From positions 1 to 6,953 of the forward strand of contig DGNZ01000147.1 of assembly GCA_002389175.1 (NCBI GenBank): a DNA stretch of 6,953 nt, given 5' to 3'. Shown piece after piece: positions 1 through 4,471 of the stretch (its first letter is position 1; each line of letters opens with the position of its first letter). The stretch is from Rhodospirillaceae bacterium UBA4479 (lineage in GTDB: Bacteria > Pseudomonadota > Alphaproteobacteria > Rhodospirillales > Casp-alpha2). The notes under the pieces were generated by a model. The model ran no database searches. It was not told where the DNA came from and saw only the letters and a list, made by a program, of their open reading frames with translations. A program made the position numbers and the translations under genes.

Positions 1-147
1 CATCAACCCAATGCCGCCCCCGCCATAAACCAAACGGATATTACGTTCTGCCAATCCCTCACCCAGCGCGCGCGCAGATGCCTCGTGCATGGGGTCAGCA
101 CCGAATTTCGAGCCGCAAAATACGGCGACGGATGACGGGTAAGTCAT
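1..147 (-). CDS. LOG family protein (cytokinin riboside 5'-monophosphate phosphoribohydrolase-like), N-terminal part only
   Basis: Seen: 49 codons are open from an ATG at 147 down to the left edge, so the C-terminal part is missing. The translation starts MTYPSSVAVFCGSKFGADP and reaches YGGGGIGLM at the edge. The VAVFCGS nucleotide-binding strand followed some 30 residues later by LVYGGGG-GLM is the signature of the LOG/TIGR00730 family. Family knowledge: these Rossmann-like enzymes hydrolyse nucleoside 5'-monophosphates to free base and ribose 5-phosphate. In plants and some bacteria they activate cytokinins; in most bacteria the physiological substrate is uncertain. The catalytic PGGxGTxxE motif would lie beyond the window. 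Start choice: ATG at 147 has AAAAAGG about 10 nt upstream; an in-frame ATG at 171 would add eight residues (MTEKGNII) but has no better ribosome site. The gene is divergent from the cytochrome c' gene. Family assignment is firm, exact substrate unknown. Confidence 0.88.
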   Translation of the reverse strand, partial: MTYPSSVAVFCGSKFGADPMHEASARALGEGLAERNIRLVYGGGGIGLM

Positions 148-201
148 TATAATGTTGCCTTTTTCTGTCATTCGCGCTGACATCATTGTCACAAGACCTT
201 G

Positions 202-211
202 AAGTGCACTT
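202..211. repeat. 10-bp perfect palindrome in the LOG / cytochrome c' divergent spacer
   Basis: AAGTGCACTT reads the same on both strands and lies between the two divergent genes (spacer 148-322). It could be an operator half-site pair or chance; ten bases is short. I found no confident -35/-10 pair around it: TATAAC at 216-221 resembles a -10 but has no -35 at a suitable distance. The rest of the spacer shows nothing recognisable. Confidence 0.3.
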
Positions 212-312
212 TCGCTATAACGTGTTTAAGGTCAGGTGAGTAGCTGATCGCATCGATAGTTTAGATATTGCCATCAGCGCTTACAGTTAAAAGTGCAATG
301 TAATGAATATAT

Positions 313-316
313 GGAG
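313..316 (+). promoter_or_regulatory. Ribosome binding site deciding the cytochrome c' start
   Basis: GGAG lies six bases before the ATG at 323. This favours 323 over the upstream in-frame GTG at 293 and ATG at 311. It also places a clean signal peptide directly at the N-terminus. Confidence 0.75.
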
Positions 317-322
317 TTTTTG

Positions 323-775
323 ATGAATTTGACAAAATCAATCTTCGCTATTGCTGCAGCCGTCGTCATCACGGCCAGCGCCACCACCGCATTTGCGGGA
401 GAAGACGAAATTAAATACCGCCAAGAAATCTTTAAAGCTGTCGGCGGGCACATGACCGCAATGGCCACCATCCTGAAAACGGATGCCGGCGACATGAAAC
501 ACATCGAAGCGCATGCGAATGCAATGCTCGATCTCGCCAAAATGGCACCTTCAATCTTCCCAGAAGGTTCTGGTCCAGATGCGGGTAAAACTCGGGCCAA
601 GGCCAATATCTGGACGGATGCAGGCGATTTCAAAAAAGTCGTGATGGCGTTCGAAGAGAATGCTGGAAAGTTGGCCATGGCTGCCAAGACCGGTGACAAG
701 GGTGCTATCGGTGCTGCACTCGGTGGCTTGGGTAAAAAACGGCTGCAAAGCCTGCCACGATACTTACCGGGCTGA
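323..775 (+). CDS. Cytochrome c' precursor, frameshifted just before the heme-binding CXXCH
   Basis: Seen: the reading frame as given encodes 150 residues. Residues 1-25 are a Sec signal peptide (MNLTKSIF, hydrophobic core, TTAFA cleavage site); the mature part starts GEDEIKYRQ. Diagnostic cytochrome c' features follow: KYRQEIFKAVGGHM near the mature N-terminus (residues 31-44), FPEGSG at 79-84, then AKANIW and DFKKVV in the third helix region. The family ends in CXXCH about ten residues from the C-terminus. Here the frame instead ends GKKRLQSLPRYLPG. Moving to the +1 frame after the A6 run (734-739) gives GCKACHDTYRAEK and a stop at 780-782. Removing one A would restore a 152-residue protein of normal family length. 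Family knowledge: cytochrome c' is a periplasmic four-helix-bundle protein with five-coordinate high-spin heme that binds NO and may protect against nitrosative stress. As written the product could not attach heme covalently. The cause may be sequencing error or true mutation; everything before the A run looks intact. Confidence 0.9.
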   Translation: MNLTKSIFAIAAAVVITASATTAFAGEDEIKYRQEIFKAVGGHMTAMATILKTDAGDMKHIEAHANAMLDLAKMAPSIFPEGSGPDAGKTRAKANIWTDAGDFKKVVMAFEENAGKLAMAAKTGDKGAIGAALGGLGKKRLQSLPRYLPG

Positions 776-782
776 AAAATAA
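744..782 (+). other. Displaced C-terminus of cytochrome c' with the CXXCH heme motif, +1 frame
   Basis: In the frame one base ahead of the gene above, 744-758 reads CKACH, followed by DTYRAEK and a TAA at 780-782. This is the expected covalent heme attachment site (two thioether cysteines and the axial histidine) and normal C-terminus of cytochrome c'. Its preservation without decay suggests either a very recent frameshift or an error in the A6 run at 734-739. Confidence 0.88.
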
Positions 783-831
783 GCCTGAGCGATTATCATC
801 GGTAGGCCGTCGTCACGTTTTGGTTGTTTTA

Positions 832-1518
832 TCAATAATTGAAAATGAACCAGGCGACGGCCGCCAAAATCGCTAACACTAAAATTGCGATAATGATGCT
901 GCCTTTGACTGGCGTGCCGCCCGCATCAGTTGATGCAACGTCTTCTCTGGTTCCATAAATCATCGCACCCAGAATTTTATCCCCTTTGAATGAATAGAAC
1001 GCGACGGCTGCCAAATGCAGCACAATCAGTCCATACAACACATTCGACGACAATCCGTGGTAGTACGTCAGCATGTCGCTGGTTGATTTACTGACCAAAT
1101 CGAACAGCGGCCCTTCTATTAAAATATCATCATTTGCGAACAATCCGGTGCCTGCCTGAAAAGCCAAAACAGCCAACAATCCGATGACTGAAAGTGCACC
1201 CAATGGGTTGTGTCCAATCGTCGTTTTATGGGTCCCATCAAACAAAGATTTCGCATATCGGATCACGGCAGATGGCCCACGCACGAAATCAGCAAATCGT
1301 GCATGCCGCCCCCCAACAAAGCCCCAGACAATGCGGAACAAAATCAGCGCCAGAACCACATGTCCGCTGATGACATGGATATCCATATTTCCGAACTGTT
1401 CTGACAGAAGCGATGTCGCAACAGCGATCGCAAGGCCCCAATGGAAAAACCGGGTTGGAAAATCCCAAACATCAACGCTGCCGGTTTTTTCGGGTTGAGA
1501 CGATTCTGGTGATGCCAC
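832..1518 (-). CDS. Cytochrome b561 family membrane protein
   Basis: Seen: 228 residues from a GTG at 1518. The early VWDFPTRFFHWGLAIAV (residues 17-33) is the hallmark opening of bacterial cytochrome b561 / Ni-Fe-hydrogenase b-type cytochromes. Hydrophobic segments lie near residues 26-42, 50-70, 106-127, 155-175 and 206-226; the last is an extra C-terminal helix beyond the usual four-helix core. Histidines suited to heme b ligation are H26 in helix 1, H53 in helix 2 (ISGH), and H154 (YYHG) and H168 (VLHL) around helix 4; H103 (GHNPLGAL) precedes helix 3. Which ones are ligands is inference. Family knowledge: these inner-membrane diheme proteins pass electrons between quinol and periplasmic acceptors. 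Context: it converges on the cytochrome c' gene with about 50 bp between them, and such b561 proteins are often found beside soluble c-type cytochromes, so it may reduce that partner. Start: GGAG nine bases before the GTG; the frame stays open to a TTG at 1545, which lacks a ribosome site. Confidence 0.9.
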   Translation of the reverse strand: MASPESSQPEKTGSVDVWDFPTRFFHWGLAIAVATSLLSEQFGNMDIHVISGHVVLALILFRIVWGFVGGRHARFADFVRGPSAVIRYAKSLFDGTHKTTIGHNPLGALSVIGLLAVLAFQAGTGLFANDDILIEGPLFDLVSKSTSDMLTYYHGLSSNVLYGLIVLHLAAVAFYSFKGDKILGAMIYGTREDVASTDAGGTPVKGSIIIAILVLAILAAVAWFIFNY

Positions 1519-1527
1519 GATGATTTG

Positions 1528-1531
1528 CTCC
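1528..1531 (-). promoter_or_regulatory. Ribosome binding site for the cytochrome b561 GTG start
   Basis: On the minus strand CAGGAG (core GGAG) lies nine bases before GTG at 1518. It supports this non-ATG start over the longer TTG start at 1545, which would put the Shine-Dalgarno inside the gene. Confidence 0.65.
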
Positions 1532-1552
1532 TGAAGTCTGCGCAATTACGCC

Positions 1553-1582
1553 ATTATGAGACCTGATTAACCGATATTTCCA
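1553..1582 (-). promoter_or_regulatory. Candidate sigma70-type promoter for cytochrome b561
   Basis: On the minus strand TGGAAA (1582-1577, four of six to TTGACA) and CATAAT (1558-1553, five of six to TATAAT) are separated by 18 bases. Transcription would start near 1546, giving a leader of about 28 bases before the GTG at 1518, which fits the ribosome site. Hexamer matches alone are weak evidence. Confidence 0.35.
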
Positions 1583-1596
1583 GCAATACGGCTCAG

Positions 1597-1608
1597 TTTG
1601 ATATCAAA
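1597..1608. repeat. 12-bp perfect palindrome between divergent b561 and LysM genes
   Basis: TTTGATATCAAA is fully self-complementary. It lies just upstream of the candidate b561 promoter, centred about 56 bases before the inferred start point, and about 38 bases before the LysM gene's ATG. It resembles an FNR/CRP-type site (TTGAT-N4-ATCAA), but the four-base spacer is absent, so it does not fit that family. It may be a regulator site or chance. Confidence 0.4.
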
Positions 1609-1646
1609 TACTTCCAAGATGCTCCGAAATATGGCAATCAGGTATT

Positions 1647-2702
1647 ATGTCCAGACTACCAATCATTATCGGCGTCGTCGGCGTCGTGGCTATTGCAGCC
1701 GCGATTGGTATCAATGAGTTTTCATGGCGCGAAGAAGTCGATGATAAAGCGGATGCTCCCAGTGTGGAACAATCCAGCCCCTCATCAGAACAGCAAGCCA
1801 ACGTCGCTAAACCTTCAGGCCCAATCGTAAAGCCAGGAGATATGACCGAGGTTTCGTCGATGCCCGTGCCGCCAATATTTGATGTTGTCCGCGTGGGCCC
1901 GAATGGCGACACGGTCATCGCCGGACGCGCTGTCCCGGGCAGCAGCATCGAAATATTAGAAAACGGCAAAGTCATTGGTACGGCGCAGGCCGACGCTAAT
2001 GGCGAATGGGTATTTATTCCAACAGAGCCACTGCAAAGTGGTGCGCGGTCTTTGTCGATCATCTCTACATTGGAAAATGGCAACGTCATCGAATCCATCG
2101 AAGAAGTTGTGATTATGGTGCCCGATGGCAACCAGTCGGACGTTGCAGAAAACCTGATCAAGAAACCTGGCGCGCAAAAAGCCCTGGTTCTTAAGTTTTC
2201 AAACAATGCCGCCAATCCCACCCAAGTGCTTCAAAAACCGGGTCAGGCTTCGAACTTTAAGCTGAGCGTTGATACCCTGGATTATAATGCCGAGGGGCGA
2301 ACCGTCATCGGCGGCAAGGCCCCCGTTGGCGCAACGGTGCAAGTGTATCTCGATAACAATCTAATTGGCGCGGTTATAGCTGACAAAGACGGCGCGTGGT
2401 CACTTATTCCCGAAAACCTGATTCCGCCTGGTCTGTATCAAATGCGCGCAGACCAAGTGTCAGAAAACGGCAAAGTGGTTGCACGGGTCGAATACCCGTT
2501 CGCACGTTCAGAAGACATCACGCAAATGGCCGAGGGTACTTATGTATTGGTTCAGCCAGGCAATTCGTTATGGCGCATTGCACGACGGGTATACGGAGAT
2601 GGGTTCAGTTACACCCAAATTTTCCAAGCAAACGACAGTCAGATTACAGATCCTGATTTGATTTACCCCGGCCAGGTGTTTGAAGTCCCTTCCGTCAATT
2701 AA
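1647..2702 (+). CDS. Membrane-anchored envelope protein with two Ig-like repeats and a C-terminal LysM domain
   Basis: Seen: 351 residues. Residues 4-22 form one hydrophobic segment (LPIIIGVVGVVAIAAAIG) with no clear cleavage site, so probably an N-terminal anchor leaving the rest in the periplasm. Residues 28-75 are a polar linker rich in Ser, Pro, Gln and acidic residues. Two related beta-rich units follow, about 77-158 (GDTVIAGRAVPGSSIEI, then GEWVFIP) and about 206-286 (GRTVIGGKAPVGATVQV, then GAWSLIP). The shared pattern of TVI-G-A-PG/VGA, NGKVIG/NNLIG and GxWxxIP indicates internal duplication of a bacterial Ig-like module. Residues 299-348 are a LysM domain: YVLVQPGNSLWRIARRVYG, then IFQAND, LIYPGQVFEVP. 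Family knowledge: LysM binds N-acetylglucosamine-containing glycans, chiefly peptidoglycan. No catalytic domain is visible, so a structural or scaffolding role is inferred. The ribosome site is weak (AGG four bases before the ATG). Confidence 0.85.
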   Translation: MSRLPIIIGVVGVVAIAAAIGINEFSWREEVDDKADAPSVEQSSPSSEQQANVAKPSGPIVKPGDMTEVSSMPVPPIFDVVRVGPNGDTVIAGRAVPGSSIEILENGKVIGTAQADANGEWVFIPTEPLQSGARSLSIISTLENGNVIESIEEVVIMVPDGNQSDVAENLIKKPGAQKALVLKFSNNAANPTQVLQKPGQASNFKLSVDTLDYNAEGRTVIGGKAPVGATVQVYLDNNLIGAVIADKDGAWSLIPENLIPPGLYQMRADQVSENGKVVARVEYPFARSEDITQMAEGTYVLVQPGNSLWRIARRVYGDGFSYTQIFQANDSQITDPDLIYPGQVFEVPSVN

Positions 2703-2832
2703 CGCAACAATCGACGAATTTTATCTGTATTGGTGGAAAAATCTCATCCGACAAAGCGTTTATAAGTGATTTTCTTGGAAATAGGATTTTGATGCTTAAT
2801 CTTGTTATCATGATCCAGGTATGCGACTAGGT

Positions 2833-2860
2833 CTGAATTCTAGCCATTTTGTAGTATGAT
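2833..2860 (+). promoter_or_regulatory. Weak candidate promoter for psd-pssA
   Basis: TATGAT at 2855-2860 matches the -10 consensus at five of six positions. CTGAAT at 2833-2838, 16 bases upstream, matches the -35 at only three of six. It would give a leader of about 40 bases before the psd start. Apart from this and the inverted repeat around it, the 2703-2907 spacer shows no RNA gene, no riboswitch-like structure and no clear terminator for the LysM gene. Confidence 0.3.
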
Positions 2861-2868
2861 GGTGGCTA
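2841..2868. repeat. Inverted repeat TAGCCA-N16-TGGCTA bracketing the putative -10
   Basis: Arms at 2841-2846 and 2863-2868 are exact reverse complements, 22 bases apart start to start, with the TATGAT hexamer between them. That is close to two helical turns, a geometry compatible with a dimeric regulator acting on the psd-pssA promoter. Six-base arms can arise by chance, and the A/T-rich loop argues against a terminator. Confidence 0.3.
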
Positions 2869-2896
2869 TATTAACTGACTCAACGCCCAAGTGGAC

Positions 2897-2900
2897 GGAG
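2897..2900 (+). promoter_or_regulatory. Ribosome binding site supporting a TTG start for psd
   Basis: GGAG lies seven bases before TTG at 2908. No ATG or GTG occurs in frame near the expected N-terminus, and the product length from this TTG is normal for the family. Confidence 0.7.
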
Positions 2901-2907
2901 CGAAGCA

Positions 2908-3594
2908 TTGTTAAAAGACGTTTTAGTACCGATTAATCGCGCAGGATATCCGTTTATCGGCATCTTCGCGATCGCTGCGATTGCCCTATATAATTGGTGG
3001 ATTCCGGCCGGGCTCATCGGTTTCGTGCTCACCGCATGGTGTATCTATTTCTTTCGTGACCCAGATCGCACCACGCCCACAGCAGAAAATTTGGTCATCA
3101 GCCCCGCTGACGGTGTTGTTCAGTCAATTGTCGAAGCTGTCCCACCACCAGAACTTGAAATGGGCGAAGAACCACTCACCCGTGTTGCCGTCTTCATGAA
3201 CGTGTTCAACGTCCATGTGAACCGGGTCCCGATCACGGGAACCATTACGGGCAAGCATTACCGCCCTGGAAAATTCTTTAACGCATCATTGGACAAAGCC
3301 AGTGAGTTCAATGAACGCATGAGCCTTAAGGTCGCCAACGAAGCCGGACAGGAAATTGCGTTTGTTCAAATTGCCGGGCTCGTCGCACGACGTATTATTT
3401 GTGACATCGATGTCGGCAACAAGATGCAAGCAGGCCAGCGTTTTGGCTTGATTCGTTTTGGATCGCGCGTCGATGTTTATCTGCCAAAAGGCGTGACACC
3501 GATGGTGTGCGTCGGGCAGACAGCCATCGCGGCTGAAACCGTGCTCGCGGACCTAAAACGTAATGACGAAGCACCGCAAGGGACCGTCAGATAA
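2908..3594 (+). CDS. psd: Phosphatidylserine decarboxylase proenzyme (short type)
   Basis: Seen: 228 residues, matching the short (PSD-A type) proenzymes of alphaproteobacteria. The N-terminus to about residue 46 is hydrophobic with tryptophans (ALYNWW), a membrane-associating region, followed by YFFRDPDRTTP typical of the family. SPADGVV (65-71) carries D68 and FNVHVNRVPITG (100-111) carries H103, matching the conserved Asp and His of the catalytic and self-cleavage machinery. RFGSRVDVYLP (183-193) holds the processing site G185-S186: cleavage there yields a large beta chain and a small alpha chain whose N-terminal serine becomes the pyruvoyl cofactor. Reaction: phosphatidylserine to phosphatidylethanolamine plus CO2 at the inner membrane. 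It is immediately followed by pssA, one base after its stop, so the last two steps of PE synthesis are co-transcribed. The start is TTG, backed by a well-placed GGAG. Confidence 0.96.
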   Translation: MLKDVLVPINRAGYPFIGIFAIAAIALYNWWIPAGLIGFVLTAWCIYFFRDPDRTTPTAENLVISPADGVVQSIVEAVPPPELEMGEEPLTRVAVFMNVFNVHVNRVPITGTITGKHYRPGKFFNASLDKASEFNERMSLKVANEAGQEIAFVQIAGLVARRIICDIDVGNKMQAGQRFGLIRFGSRVDVYLPKGVTPMVCVGQTAIAAETVLADLKRNDEAPQGTVR

Positions 3595-3595
3595 C

Positions 3596-4450
3596 ATGGC
3601 AGACACGAACGCAAATCAGACAAACCCAAAGGCGCGCAGCCGCATCAGGGTCATCAGCTTAAATAAGATGATACCAAACGCCCTCACCCTTTTGGGGCTG
3701 GCATCTGGCTTAACAGCTGTACGGTTTGCGTTGGACGAGAAATGGGAATTTTCGGCCCTCGCGATTTTTGTCGCGATGATCCTGGATACGCTGGATGGGC
3801 GCACAGCCAGGTTGCTCAACAGTGCAAGCAAGTTCGGTGCTGAGCTCGATTCATTGTCCGACATTGTGTGCTTTGGGGTCGTACCCGCGCTGATCATTTA
3901 CCTCTGGGCCATGCAGGACGCGGGCCGATGGGGATGGATTGCCTGCATCCTGTATGCGATGTGCTGTGCGCTCAGGTTAGCGCGGTTTAATGTCGCCCTC
4001 GAAGATCCCAACAAGCCATCTTGGGCCAATCAGTTTTTCACCGGCGTCCCGGCACCAGCGGGTGCGGGGCTTGCGCTATTGCCCATGATTATTTCATTCG
4101 TCGCTGGCGACGATTTTGTCCGTAATCCGCTCGCCGTGGCGATTTGGACTATCGCTATGGGCGCCCTGTTGATCAGCACCGTCCCAACATTCTCGTTTAA
4201 GACGTCACGGATTCCACGTGCATGGATGGCGCCGATGATGATTGGCATTACTGGTATCATCGCGTTCTTAGTCTCGACACCTTGGTGGACATTTACGGTA
4301 ATTCTCGCCGCATACTTGATTTCAATGCCGTTCAGTTATCGCAGACACAAGAAACTGCAATCACATAGCCCCGTTGTGATGGCGGCGGATGATGACATGG
4401 ACGATGATGATAGTGATGGCGGCGGCACAGTTAGTCCCGCGAAAGCATGA
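3596..4450 (+). CDS. pssA: CDP-diacylglycerol-serine O-phosphatidyltransferase (phosphatidylserine synthase)
   Basis: Seen: 284 residues. The CDP-alcohol phosphotransferase signature is complete: D64, D67-G68, A71-R72, G81, D85 and D89 fit D(x)2DG(x)2AR(x)8G(x)3D(x)3D, the metal-binding and catalytic aspartates. SLNKMIPNALTLLGLASGL (21-39) and the multiple hydrophobic helices are typical of the membrane-embedded type II PssA. Reaction: CDP-diacylglycerol plus L-serine gives phosphatidylserine plus CMP, which the upstream Psd decarboxylates. The C-terminus (265-274) is an unusually acidic tail, DDDMDDDDSD, after the last helix, probably cytoplasmic. Start: ATG at 3596 follows the psd stop by one base and has AAGGGA about 12 bases upstream. 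An in-frame ATG at 3563 would overlap psd by 32 bases and add 11 residues; I prefer 3596, but the choice is not certain. Confidence 0.94.
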   Translation: MADTNANQTNPKARSRIRVISLNKMIPNALTLLGLASGLTAVRFALDEKWEFSALAIFVAMILDTLDGRTARLLNSASKFGAELDSLSDIVCFGVVPALIIYLWAMQDAGRWGWIACILYAMCCALRLARFNVALEDPNKPSWANQFFTGVPAPAGAGLALLPMIISFVAGDDFVRNPLAVAIWTIAMGALLISTVPTFSFKTSRIPRAWMAPMMIGITGIIAFLVSTPWWTFTVILAAYLISMPFSYRRHKKLQSHSPVVMAADDDMDDDDSDGGGTVSPAKA

Positions 4451-4471
4451 TCTCAGCAGTTCCGTCTGAAA

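Noticed and set aside
199..221. TTGAAG...TATAAC as a promoter for cytochrome c'
   Set aside because: The spacer is only 11 bases, far too short for a sigma70 promoter, and no alternative -35 fits.
805..862. Inverted repeat GGCCGTCG / CGACGGCC between cytochrome c' and b561, as a possible terminator
   Set aside because: The arms are only 8 bp with a 42-base loop, one arm lies inside the b561 coding region, and no T run follows in the right place.
1597..1608. TTTGATATCAAA as an FNR/Anr box
   Set aside because: The FNR consensus needs TTGAT and ATCAA separated by four bases; here the half-sites are merged with no spacer.
1671..1688. Tandem 9-bp repeat GGCGTCGTC / GGCGTCGTG
   Set aside because: It simply encodes GVVGVV in the hydrophobic anchor of the LysM protein; two imperfect copies are expected in such coding sequence.
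1604..2221. Long minus-strand open frame opposite the LysM gene, and similar long frames opposite the RND gene (for example 6162-6701, plus)
   Set aside because: They are antisense to genes with clear domain homology, show no recognisable motifs of their own, and have the composition expected of complementary-strand shadows.
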